Source: Palsa-504 sp963808315 (GTDB lineage: Bacteria; Actinomycetota; Actinomycetes; Streptosporangiales; Streptosporangiaceae). From it: 64,000 nt of DNA. Location: positions 27,214-91,213 of the forward strand of contig CAWEFK010000037.1 of the NCBI GenBank assembly GCA_963808315.1. Reading direction: 5' to 3'. Positions 25,285-33,573 of the stretch are shown piece by piece. Within the stretch, counting starts at the first letter, position 1. Each line of letters opens with the position of its first letter. Below the pieces are notes generated by a model. It made no database searches, had not been told where the DNA came from, and saw only the letters and a list, made by a program, of their open reading frames with translations. A program made the translations under genes and the position numbers.

Positions 25285-26778
25285 GTGCGGGCCGCCATCA
25301 CGGTGGCGCGCCGGGGCAACGACCCCGGTCGCTGGCCGGACAAGCTGCCGGTGGCCGAACGGCTGGCGGTGCTGCTCGACCCGGACAGCTGGCGGGAGGA
25401 CGGGCTGCTCGCGAACGCGACCGCCCCGGGTCTGCCCGCCGACGGCGTGCGGACCGGCGTGGGCCGCATCGACGGCCGGCCGGTGGCGGTGATCGCGCAC
25501 GACTTCGCGGTCAAGGCCGGTTCCTGGGGCGCGCTGACCTGTGAGAAGCAGGTCCGGATCCTGGAGCGGGCGGACCGCGACCTGCTGCCCGTGATCTACC
25601 TGGTGGACTCGGCGGGCGGCCGGCTCACCGATCAGCTCGGCTTCTTCTCCGACCGCCGCGGCGCCTCGCGCATCTTCCAGCTGCAGGTCGCGCTGTCCGG
25701 CCGGGTGCCGCAGCTCTGCTGCCTGCTCGGCCCGTCCGCGGCCGGCGGGGCCTACATGCCCGCCTTCACCGACTGGGTCGGCATGGTCGAGGGCAACGCC
25801 TCGATGTACCTGGCCTCACCGCGGGTCGCGGAGAAGGTGACCGGCGAGCTGACCACGCTGGAGGAGATGGGCGGCGCGATGATGCACGCCACCGTCTCGG
25901 GCTGTGCCGACGAGGTGTTCGGCTCGGACTGGGAGGCCATCGCCGCGGCCCGGCTGCTGCTGTCCTACCTGCCCGACTGCTGGGAGCAACGGCCGCCCGC
26001 GGGGGTCCCGGCCCCGCCCGCCCGCGCGGACTGGGCCGACGTGATCCCGGCCGCGGAAGCCGAGGGTTACGACGTCGGCGAGGTCATCGAGGGGCTGCTC
26101 GACGCGGGTTCGTTCTTCGAGATCAAGGCGCGCTGGGCCGGTGAGATCGTGGTCGGGCTGGGCCGGCTGGACGGGCAGGTCGTGGGCGTGGTGGCCAACC
26201 AGCCCCAGGTCCGCAGCGGGGCGATCTTCGTCGACACGGCCGACAAGGCGGCGCGGTTCATCACCATGTGCGACGCCTTCAACATCCCGCTGATCTTCCT
26301 GCACGACGTGCCCGGATTCATGGTGGGCGCCGAGGTCGAGCGGCAGGGCATCATCCGCCACGGCGCCAAGATGATCACCGCCATGGCGAGCGCCGAGGTA
26401 CCCAAGTTCTCGGTCATCTTGCGCAAGAGCTACGCGGCGGGCTACTACGCCATGTGCGCCCCGGGCTTCGACCCGCGCGCGTCGATCGCGCTGCCCGCGG
26501 CCTCCGTCGGGCCGATGGCCGCGGAAGCCTCGGTCAACGCGATGTACGCCAAGAAGATCGCCGACATCGACGACCCCGGGCAGCGGGCCGCCTTCGTCGC
26601 CGCCCGCACCGCCGAGCAGCGCGCCGACATCAACCTGCTGCACCTGGCCAGCGAGCTCGTCGTGGACGCCATCGTCGAACCAGCTGACCTGCGAGCCGAG
26701 CTCATCGCACGGCTGGCCGATGCGCAAGGATGGACCCGCGGACCGCGGCGACGACATCATCACATCAGCCCGGTGTGA
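25285..26778 (+). CDS. Acyl-CoA carboxylase carboxyltransferase (beta) subunit, AccD1-like
   Basis: Intact over ~495 residues. It transfers CO2 from biotin to an acyl-CoA; the nearest functional analogue is 3-methylcrotonyl-CoA carboxylase beta. Visible landmarks are LVDSAGGRLTDQ, LGPSAAGGAYMPAF (acyl-CoA oxyanion Gly pair), VANQPQVRSGAIF, FLHDVPGFMVG, and AAGYYAMCAPGFDPR. The start is uncertain. GTG 25285 is the first in frame; GTG 25187, overlapping the previous stop, would be natural but needs one more frame change in a low-complexity segment. Biotin carboxylase is encoded at 30121-31966. Confidence 0.87.
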   Translation: MRAAITVARRGNDPGRWPDKLPVAERLAVLLDPDSWREDGLLANATAPGLPADGVRTGVGRIDGRPVAVIAHDFAVKAGSWGALTCEKQVRILERADRDLLPVIYLVDSAGGRLTDQLGFFSDRRGASRIFQLQVALSGRVPQLCCLLGPSAAGGAYMPAFTDWVGMVEGNASMYLASPRVAEKVTGELTTLEEMGGAMMHATVSGCADEVFGSDWEAIAAARLLLSYLPDCWEQRPPAGVPAPPARADWADVIPAAEAEGYDVGEVIEGLLDAGSFFEIKARWAGEIVVGLGRLDGQVVGVVANQPQVRSGAIFVDTADKAARFITMCDAFNIPLIFLHDVPGFMVGAEVERQGIIRHGAKMITAMASAEVPKFSVILRKSYAAGYYAMCAPGFDPRASIALPAASVGPMAAEASVNAMYAKKIADIDDPGQRAAFVAARTAEQRADINLLHLASELVVDAIVEPADLRAELIARLADAQGWTRGPRRRHHHISPV

Positions 26779-26855
26779 ACCCCCTGCTGCCGGTACCCCT
26801 TGACCTGTCCGATCAGTCGACACCCGCGCGAGCGGGCCCCCCGGGGAGGATGTCT

Positions 26856-28799
26856 ATGGCAGACAATCTGAGCCAGCTGCTGGCTACGCCGCTGGAACCG
26901 CTGCGCGAGCCGTGGCGCTCGGCGGCGCAGGCCGAGCTGCTGGCCGCGGCCCGAGCCAGGCACGAGCAGAGCCCCGACGCCTACTGGGGCTGGGTCGCCG
27001 AGCAGCAGCGCTGGATGCGTCCGTGGGACACCATCCGGACCGGCGAGCTCGGCGACTTCAGCTACTTCGACGGCGGGCTGATGAACGTCGCGGACAACTG
27101 CGTGGACCGCTGGGCGGAAGACCCGGCCACCGCCGACCGGGCCGCCGTCATCTGGGAGGGCGAACCGGGTGACGTCCGCACCATTACCTACGCCGAGCTC
27201 GCGGACGAGGTCAGCCGGCTGGCCGCCGCGCTCGCCTCGTTCGGCGTGGCCAAGGGCGATGTGGTCGCGATCTACCTGCCCAACGCCATCGAGGCGTTCA
27301 CCGCGGTGCACGCGTGCAACCGGATCGGCGCCATCTACACGATCCTGTTCTCCGGGTTCGGCCCGGACGCCGTGCGGTCCCGGCTCGAGGCGTCCCGGGC
27401 CAAGGCCGTCATCGTCCTCGACGCGTCCTACCGGCGCGGCAAGCTCACCCCGCTGCTCGATACGCTGCGGGCCGCCCGGGCCCAGGTCGGCACCGTCGAG
27501 CACACGATCGTCGTCGACCGGACCGGGCGCGGCGTGCCGCTGCAGTCCGGCGAGATCTCCTACGTCGACGCCCTGGCCCTGGTGCCCGGGGGCATCCCGG
27601 CCGTCCCGCTGGAAGCGAACGACCCGGCCTTCCTCATCTTCACCAGCGGCACCGAGGCCCGGCCCAAGGGCGTGGTGCACAGCGTGGCCGGGTTCCTGAT
27701 CGGCACCTGGGCGAACGTCCGCTGGCAGGTCGGCCCGGAGGACGGCGACGTCTACTGGGTGGCGGCCGACGTCGGCTGGCTCACGTTCCCGATCCAGGCC
27801 GTGGTCGGCGGCCTGGCCAACGGCATGACCGTGGTCTGCTTCGAGGGCGCCATGGACACGCCGAGCAACGCCCGGTTCTACGAGATCTGCGAGAAACACC
27901 ACGTCACGAAGGTGCTCGGCGCGCCGACGCTGCTGCGCATGCTGCGCAAGTACGGCGACGACCTGGCCGCGGCCCACCCCCTGCCCGACCTGAAGCTGGT
28001 CACGGTCCAGGGGGAGCCGCTGGACGGTGACACCTTCACCTGGGCGACCACCCACATCGGCCGCGGAGTCCCGGTGGTCAACGCCTACGGCCAGACCGAG
28101 ACCGGCTCGACCTGGGCCTACCCGGTGGCCGGCGTCGAGGCGCTGAAGCCCGGCTCGACCGGCACCGCCGTACCCGGGCACGTTTACGAGATCGTCGATG
28201 ACAACGGCAAGCCAGTGTCGCCTGGGACCAAGGGGAACCTGGTCCTGACCCAGCCCTTCCCCACCCTGGCCCGCACGGTCTGGGACGACCCGGAGCGCTA
28301 CCAGCACGCCTACTTCTCCCGGTTTCCCGGTTGCTACGGCACCAACGACGAGGCCGTGCTCGACGAGGACGGTCACCTGTGGGTGCTCGGCCGGGCCGAC
28401 GACGTGATCAACGTGGCCGCGCACCGCATCTCCACCCTGGAAATCGAGGCCATCGCGACCGCGCACCCGCAGGTGGCGGAGGCGGCGGTGGTAGGCGTGT
28501 ACGACGCCACCAAGGGCACCGTGCCGGTCGGCTTCCTGACCCTGCTCGACGGCGCGGACGCAGGTCAGGTGAAACAGGAGGTCTCCGCCGAGGTGGCCTC
28601 CCAGCTCGGCGGCTACGCCCGGCTCGGCGCGGTGTACCTGACCTCGGCGCTGCCCAAGACCAGGACGGGCAAGATCATGCGCAGGCTGCTGCGCGACGTG
28701 GTCGAACACGGCCAGCCGCAGGGCGACACCAGCGCGCTGGAGGACGTATCCGGCCTGCAGGCGGTCCAGCAGGCGGTCGCGGCCGCGCCGGGGACGTGA
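26856..28799 (+). CDS. AMP-forming acyl-CoA synthetase
   Basis: A ~647-aa adenylate-forming enzyme of the acetyl/propionyl-CoA synthetase type. Motifs are FTSGTEARPKGVVHS (P-loop, in which the usual T/S-G-x-P-K is slightly altered), NAYGQTETG, the hinge region LGRADDVINVAAHRIST, and the catalytic Lys in KTRTGKIMRRLLRD. It activates a carboxylic acid with ATP and CoA, feeding the operon. ATG 26856 has GGGGAGG at 26844-26850 with good spacing; ATG 26850 is too close to it. It occupies the position of fadD35 in the M. tuberculosis cluster. Frame is clean. Confidence 0.88.
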   Translation: MADNLSQLLATPLEPLREPWRSAAQAELLAAARARHEQSPDAYWGWVAEQQRWMRPWDTIRTGELGDFSYFDGGLMNVADNCVDRWAEDPATADRAAVIWEGEPGDVRTITYAELADEVSRLAAALASFGVAKGDVVAIYLPNAIEAFTAVHACNRIGAIYTILFSGFGPDAVRSRLEASRAKAVIVLDASYRRGKLTPLLDTLRAARAQVGTVEHTIVVDRTGRGVPLQSGEISYVDALALVPGGIPAVPLEANDPAFLIFTSGTEARPKGVVHSVAGFLIGTWANVRWQVGPEDGDVYWVAADVGWLTFPIQAVVGGLANGMTVVCFEGAMDTPSNARFYEICEKHHVTKVLGAPTLLRMLRKYGDDLAAAHPLPDLKLVTVQGEPLDGDTFTWATTHIGRGVPVVNAYGQTETGSTWAYPVAGVEALKPGSTGTAVPGHVYEIVDDNGKPVSPGTKGNLVLTQPFPTLARTVWDDPERYQHAYFSRFPGCYGTNDEAVLDEDGHLWVLGRADDVINVAAHRISTLEIEAIATAHPQVAEAAVVGVYDATKGTVPVGFLTLLDGADAGQVKQEVSAEVASQLGGYARLGAVYLTSALPKTRTGKIMRRLLRDVVEHGQPQGDTSALEDVSGLQAVQQAVAAAPGT

Positions 28800-29269
28800 G
28801 GCGGGTGTCCGGACTGTGGTTCGAGCAGCTCGAGGTGGGCCTGCGGGTGGAGCACGCCACCACCCGCACCGTCACGGAAACCGACAACGTGCTGTTCACG
28901 ACGATGACCATGAACCCGCAGCCGCTGCACCTGGACGCCGAGTTCGCGGCCAGGTCGCAGTACGGCCAGGTGCTGGTGAACAGCATGTTCACCGTGGCCC
29001 TGGTCGTCGGCTTGGCCGTGCCCGAGCTGACCCTGGGCACCACCGTAGCCAACCTGGGCTTCTCCCGGATCGACTTCCCGGCCCCGGTATTCATCGGCGA
29101 CACCATCCACGTGGTCACCGACGTGATCGACGCGCGCCCGTCACGGTCCCGGCCGGGCACCGGCATCGTCACCTTCGAACACCGCGGCATCAACCAGCGA
29201 GCTGAGACGGTCTGCCTGGCCGTCAGGGCGGCGATGATGCACGCCCGCCCAGCCACCGAACGGAGCTGA
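28796..29269 (+). CDS. MaoC-like hydratase/dehydratase
   Basis: A 157-aa hot-dog-fold protein. The family signature appears around MTMNPQPLHLDAEFA and VNSMFTVALVVGLAV, followed by NLGFSRIDFPAPVFIGDTIHV. MaoC proteins hydrate enoyl-CoA esters. The GTG at 28796 overlaps the synthetase stop (GTGA); GTG 28805 is an alternative. It corresponds to Rv2499c by content and neighbourhood. The usual catalytic Asp/His pair appears as NPQPLHLD with His conserved. Confidence 0.85.
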   Translation: MRRVSGLWFEQLEVGLRVEHATTRTVTETDNVLFTTMTMNPQPLHLDAEFAARSQYGQVLVNSMFTVALVVGLAVPELTLGTTVANLGFSRIDFPAPVFIGDTIHVVTDVIDARPSRSRPGTGIVTFEHRGINQRAETVCLAVRAAMMHARPATERS

Positions 29270-29276
29270 CCTCGAC

Positions 29277-30124
29277 GTGCCTGCGCTGACCCGAGTCCGC
29301 AGCCTGCTGTTCATGCCGGCCAGCCGGGCTGACATGATCGCGAAGATTCCCCGGTTCGACCCGGACGTGGCGGTCGCCGACCTGGAGGACGCGGTCGCGG
29401 CCGACGACAAGGAGCAGGCCAGGCAGGTCGCCGTCGCCGCGATCGACACGCTGAGCCCGGACCTGGCCGGGACCCGGTGCTGATCCGGGTCAACCCGGTC
29501 GGCACGCCCTGGTTTGCCGCCGACATCGCCGCCGCGGCCGGCTGCGCGGCGGCCGGGGTCGTGGTGCCGAAGCTGGCCACGCTGCAAGAACTGGCCGAGG
29601 TGCGGCAGGCGCTGGCCGAGCACTCCTGGTCCGGCGCGCTGCTCATCGCCGGCCTGGAAACCGCGCTGGGCGTGGCCGATGCCCGGGTCCTGCTCGCGAA
29701 CGGCGTCAACGCCGTCTATTTTGGCGCCGAGGACTACATCGCCGACATCGGCGGCCGCCGCACCCGCACGAGCACCGAGGTGCTGTACGCGCGTAGCCAG
29801 GTCGCCCTGGCCGCGCATCTGGCCGGGCTGACCGCCATCGATCAGGCGGTCATGGACCTGGCGGACGACGACCATTTCCTGGCCGATGCGGGCGGCGGCC
29901 GGGACCTCGGCTACCAGGGCAAGATCTGCATCCACCCGCGCCAGGTCGAGCTGGCCCACCAGGTTTACACCCCGACCGCCGCCGAACTTGAGCACGCCCG
30001 CGAGATCCTTGCGGCCGGGCAGGCGGGCGTGGCGGTGGTCGACGGCGAGATGGTCGACGAGGTACACGTGCGGATGGCCCGCCAGGTCCTGGCCAGGGCC
30101 CCGGAACAGCCGGAACAGCCGTGA
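29277..30124 (+). CDS. CitE-like CoA-ester lyase, one frameshift
   Basis: A HpcH/HpaI-fold lyase of the CitE/malyl-CoA lyase group. The first part, from GTG 29277, has RSLLFMPASRADMIAKIPRF and VADLEDAVAADDK. After a one-base shift near 29470 the protein continues LIRVNPVGTPWFAADIA, GLETALGV, VYFGAEDYIADIGG and GKICIHPRQVE. These residues line the CoA-ester and Mg sites (Glu/Asp in LEDAV, Arg in IRVN). In the related M. tuberculosis operon the CitE-like protein Rv2498c acts on a beta-hydroxyacyl-CoA. Length after repair (~282 aa) is normal. Confidence 0.82.
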
Positions 30125-31966
30125 CCGGCAGCGGGCCGCGTCCGCGGAGTTCAAGCGGGTGCTGATCGCTAACCGTGGCGAGATCGCGCTGCGGATCGTC
30201 CGCGCCTGCCGCGACGCCGGGCTGACCAGCGTCGCGGTCTACGCCGATTCCGACGCCGACGCGCCCTTCGCCCGGCTCGCGGACGAGGCGATCCCGCTGG
30301 ACGGAGACGGCCCGGGCGCGCACCTACCTGGATGCGGGCAAGCTGCTGGCGGCGGCCGGGCAGGCCGGGGCGGGTGCCGTCCATCCCGGCTACGGCTTCC
30401 TGGCCGAGAACGCGGACTTCGCCCAGGCGGTCACCGACGCCGGGCTGACCTGGATCGGGCCGCCACCGCAGGTCATCAGGGCCCTCGGCGACAAGGTAGC
30501 GGCCCGCGCCATCGCGGCCCGGGTCGGGGCCCCGCTGGTGCCGGGCACGCTGCAGCCGGTCGCGGACGCGGCCGAGCGCGGTGGCCTTCGCCCGGCAACA
30601 CGGGCTGCCGGTCGCGATCAAGGCGGCGCACGGCGGCGGCGGCCGCGGGCTGCGGATCGCCCGTGACCTCGGGGACGTGGCCGCGCTGTTCGACGCCGCC
30701 GTGCGCGAGGCCAACGTCGCGTTCGGCCGGGGCGAATGCTTCGTCGAGGCCTACGTCGAGCGGGGGCGCCACGTCGAGGCTCAGGTGCTGGCCGACGTGT
30801 ACGGCAGCGTCCTGGTCGCCGGCACCCGGGACTGCACGCTCCAGCGCCGCTATCAGAAGGTCGTCGAGGAGGCCCCCGCGCCGTTCCTGTCCGACGGACA
30901 GCGGGCCCAGCTCGAGCGTTGCGCCGCCGACATCTGCCGCGAGGCGGGTTACGTCGGCGCCGGAACGGTGGAGTTCCTGCTCTCGCCGGCGGGCGAGCTG
31001 TCGTTCCTCGAGGTCAACACCCGCCTGCAGGTCGAGCACTCCGCGACCGAGGAGACCATCGACGTGGATCTGGTCCGGGCTCAGCTGCTGATCGCGGCCG
31101 GGCACCCGCTGGCCGCCGCGACGACAGGCGCCGGGCCGGCCGCCGGGTCCGGCGGCGGGCGCGACGGCGAGGCGAACATCGCGGCCCGGCGGCATGCCAT
31201 CGAGTTCCGCGTCAACGCCGAGGACCCCGATCTCGGGTTCGCCCCCGCCACCGGGACGATTACCCGGTTCCGGCCGCCGGGCGGCCCGGGGGTCCGGGTG
31301 GACTCCGGGGTCGAGGCCGGCAGCGTGATCGGCGGCCAGTTCGACTCGCTGCTGGCCAAGGTGATCGTGACCGGACGCGACCGCGCGCAGGCGATCGAGC
31401 GCGCCCGCCGCGCGCTGGCTGAGTTCGAGATCACCGGTGTGCGATCTACCCTTCCCTTTCTCCGGGCGGTGCTCACCGAGCCCGCCTTCACCGCCGAGGG
31501 TCCGGACGGCTTCGCCGTCCACACCAGCTGGATCGAGCAGGACTACCTGCCCGCCGCGGCGCCCGGCGGCCCGGTTGGCCCGGACCCGCAGGACGAACGG
31601 GTGACCGTCCGCGTCGGCGGCCGCTGGCTCGCGGTCGACGTGCCCGGGCTGACCCGGGCCCGCGAGGGTCCTCTGATGGCCGCCCGGCAGCAGGCCGCCG
31701 AACGTCTGGAGCGGGCCGGGCAGGCGGCCGGGGATACGGTCCGTGCTCCGATGCAGGGCACCGTGATCCGGGTCGAGGTCACCGGCGGCGACGAGGTCGC
31801 CGCCGGGCAACTGCTCGCGGTCATCGAGGCGATGAAGATGGAGAACCCGCTGCGCGCCCCCCACCCCGGCCGGGTCACCGGCCTGCACGTCGCGGTCGGC
31901 GACACCGTGGCCCAGGGGGCCCTGATATGCCGGGTCACCCCGCCCGGAGCCGGGGAGCCGGCCTGA
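30121..31966 (+). pseudogene. Biotin carboxylase/biotin carrier (alpha) subunit, AccA1-like, frameshifted
   Basis: The alpha subunit of an acyl-CoA carboxylase: ATP-dependent biotin carboxylation followed by a C-terminal biotinyl domain. The N-terminal part RVLIANRGEIALRIVRACRD lies in one frame. After a shift near 30318 GAVHPGYGFLAENADFAQAV follows, and after another near 30580 IKAAHGGGGRGLRIARDLGD, CTLQRRYQKVVEEAP, FLEVNTRLQVEHSATEE and FDSLLAKVIVTG. EAMKMENP near 31832 carries the biotinylated Lys. Start is unclear: GTG 30121 overlaps the previous stop but is out of frame with the body. The last codons lie within a 45-bp repeat that recurs at 33234. Confidence 0.87.
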
Positions 31967-31970
31967 CGGT
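31926..31970. repeat. 45-bp direct repeat, copy 1 (end of biotin carboxylase gene)
   Basis: TATGCCG...CCGGAGCCGGGGA...ACGGT. It matches 33234-33278 at 40 of 45 positions in the same orientation. Copy 1 overlaps the last codons and stop of the carboxylase gene; copy 2 is non-coding. The pair brackets the second PAP2 gene. Confidence 0.85.
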
Positions 31971-32256
31971 GCGCTACCGGATGGGCGTCTTACGTTATGC
32001 TGGGCTGCCCTGGAATGCCCCGTCCGGACCAGAACGCGATCACGGTGATTTCCGTCCCGGCTTGCCGCCTCGCCGGGCGCGGTTTACTAACCGGGCGCAA
32101 TTCCCGGCGAAGCCGGCAACGACCTGCCAATCGAAATGTCTCGCCGCCGGAGAGCCGTAAGTGCTGGCCGGAAAGATATAAGAATTAAGTAATCGACTGT
32201 GGGCAGTCCGGCCAGGTGTATGATCTGGTGATCACTTCACGTTATGGGAGTACGTT
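31971..32256. other. Non-coding gap before the second PAP2 gene
   Basis: About 285 bp with no plausible gene. The right half (from ~32160) is AT-richer (AAGATATAAGAATTAAGTAAT) and probably contains the promoter of the PAP2 gene; GGGAG at 32246-32250 is its likely ribosome-binding site. I see no terminator hairpin for the carboxylase operon. Confidence 0.5.
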
Positions 32257-33204
32257 TTGAAGAATTGGAAGACAGGAATGCACCGGTATCTTCTCGCTGG
32301 CCTCTGGCCTGCGGGAGAGGCCGCAATTGCGGCCGCCACGGTTATTGCCGTGCGCCGGGCTTCGCGCGACGGCGGAGTCCGGGCGGGTCGCGCCCGGACC
32401 GCCAGTCACCAGCAGTTTCCTAAGCTCGCCGACGCCGTCCCGCGGCTGATGAGCGATGTTGTTCCCTTTCTCGCGCCCAGCGCCGGGTCCCGGCCCGGGG
32501 CAGCAGCCCGGTCGCGAATTCCCCGCCCGGCCGAGCTGCCGGACTGGGTGCCTAACCTCGCCGGGCTTGGCGTTGTCACCGTCGCGGGCGGAGTCCTGGC
32601 GTACAAGGTGATGGAGCTGCTCGGCCCGACCGTCATCAAGCAGGGCCCGGTGATCGACGAGCCCATCTACCGGTGGACCCTCGATCATCAGGTGAAGCGG
32701 TGGGGTGATGTCATGGAGAGGCTCACTAAGATCGGTAATAGCCAGACGAGCTGGGGCGTGGCTGGCACCGCCGCGGCCGCTCTGGCGGTGACGTGGCCCC
32801 GACGTAAATGGGTTCCACCCGTCGCGATAGGCGCCGCCGTCGTGGTGGAAAGACGTGTCACCGGTGCCCTCAGGCGCAAGTTCGATCGGCCCGGGCCTCC
32901 GACCAGCCCGGGTGGCACGTATCCCAGCGGTGGCGTCGATCGTGTCGTGTACTACCAGGGATTGGTCGCCTACCTGCTCTGGCGGGAGTTCAGTGGCAGC
33001 CCCCAGGGGAAGGCCTGGGCAATCGGCGCGATCGCGGCCCTCTCTTTCAACGAGGCGTACAGCCGGCAGTATCTCAACAAGCACTGGTTCACCGACATTC
33101 TCAGCGGGCTCTTCTATGGCGCGATCCTGCTCGGGCCGTCCATTGCCGCGGTGCGGCTGGTCGCAGGTCCGGCCGTGACGGCAGGCCAGAAGAGCCTGCG
33201 TTAG
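32257..33204 (+). CDS. Second PAP2-superfamily phosphatase (variant motif)
   Basis: A 315-aa paralogue of the protein at 12381-13241. The shared core includes DEPIYRWTLDHQVKRW with MERLTKIGNSQTSWG, then RRKFDRPGPPTSPGGTYPSGG and SRQYLNKHWFTDILSG. As in the paralogue, motif 2 is PSGG, lacking the usual His, while motif 3 His and Asp are kept. The N-terminal ~90 residues are extra and basic. Membrane helices surround the motifs. The TTG at 32257 has GGGAG upstream; ATG 32278 is an alternative. It stands alone, flanked by 45-bp repeats, which suggests insertion or duplication into this site. Confidence 0.8.
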   Translation: MKNWKTGMHRYLLAGLWPAGEAAIAAATVIAVRRASRDGGVRAGRARTASHQQFPKLADAVPRLMSDVVPFLAPSAGSRPGAAARSRIPRPAELPDWVPNLAGLGVVTVAGGVLAYKVMELLGPTVIKQGPVIDEPIYRWTLDHQVKRWGDVMERLTKIGNSQTSWGVAGTAAAALAVTWPRRKWVPPVAIGAAVVVERRVTGALRRKFDRPGPPTSPGGTYPSGGVDRVVYYQGLVAYLLWREFSGSPQGKAWAIGAIAALSFNEAYSRQYLNKHWFTDILSGLFYGAILLGPSIAAVRLVAGPAVTAGQKSLR

Positions 33205-33233
33205 CGCCAGACATCCAGCATGAACCAGGCCGG

Positions 33234-33278
33234 TATGCCGTGTTACCCCGACCGGAGCCGGGGAACCGGCCTTACGGT
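33234..33278. repeat. 45-bp direct repeat, copy 2
   Basis: Five mismatches from copy 1 at 31926-31970. It lies 30 bp after the PAP2 stop and reads like a relic of the 3' end of the biotin carboxylase gene. Confidence 0.85.
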
Positions 33279-33544
33279 CAGCCGCTGTGACCTGTGCCGC
33301 GGCCCGAAGCGACCTGCAGCTCATCGATCAGCTTCGACGCGCCGGCCTTGGACAGGGCGTCGAGGTCGACCTCCCGGCCGGCTTCGCGGGCCAGGGTCTG
33401 CAGGTAGGACCGCTGCGGGCCGGTCATCGGCTCGTCTCCGGTCACCCAGTCCTCGGGATCCTTTTCCGGATTGTCCTGCGGGGTGTTCGGGGTCTGCGAG
33501 GCCTTCGGGGTGTTCGGGTCTTGCGGGTTCAGCTCGTCACTCAT
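33278..33544 (-). CDS. DUF3072 domain protein
   Basis: An 88-aa protein. The first ~40 residues are Asn/Pro/Asp-rich and likely disordered. The DUF3072 domain follows: EPMTGPQRSYLQTLAREAGREV then LSKAGASKLIDELQ, a small helical SAP-like or Lsr2-C-terminal-like unit that may bind nucleic acid. The ATG at 33544 is supported by GGAGGAACC directly upstream. Function is not established. It lies 30 bp downstream of the GGDEF gene on the same strand. Confidence 0.8.
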   Translation of the reverse strand: MSDELNPQDPNTPKASQTPNTPQDNPEKDPEDWVTGDEPMTGPQRSYLQTLAREAGREVDLDALSKAGASKLIDELQVASGRGTGHSG

Positions 33545-33573
33545 GGTTCCTCCGTCGTCGGTCGCCCGCCCCC

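Noticed and set aside
25816..28709. Long reverse-strand frames opposite the carboxyltransferase and acyl-CoA synthetase
   Set aside because: Arg/Gly/Asp-rich antisense translations typical of high-GC coding DNA; the plus-strand genes have clear catalytic motifs.
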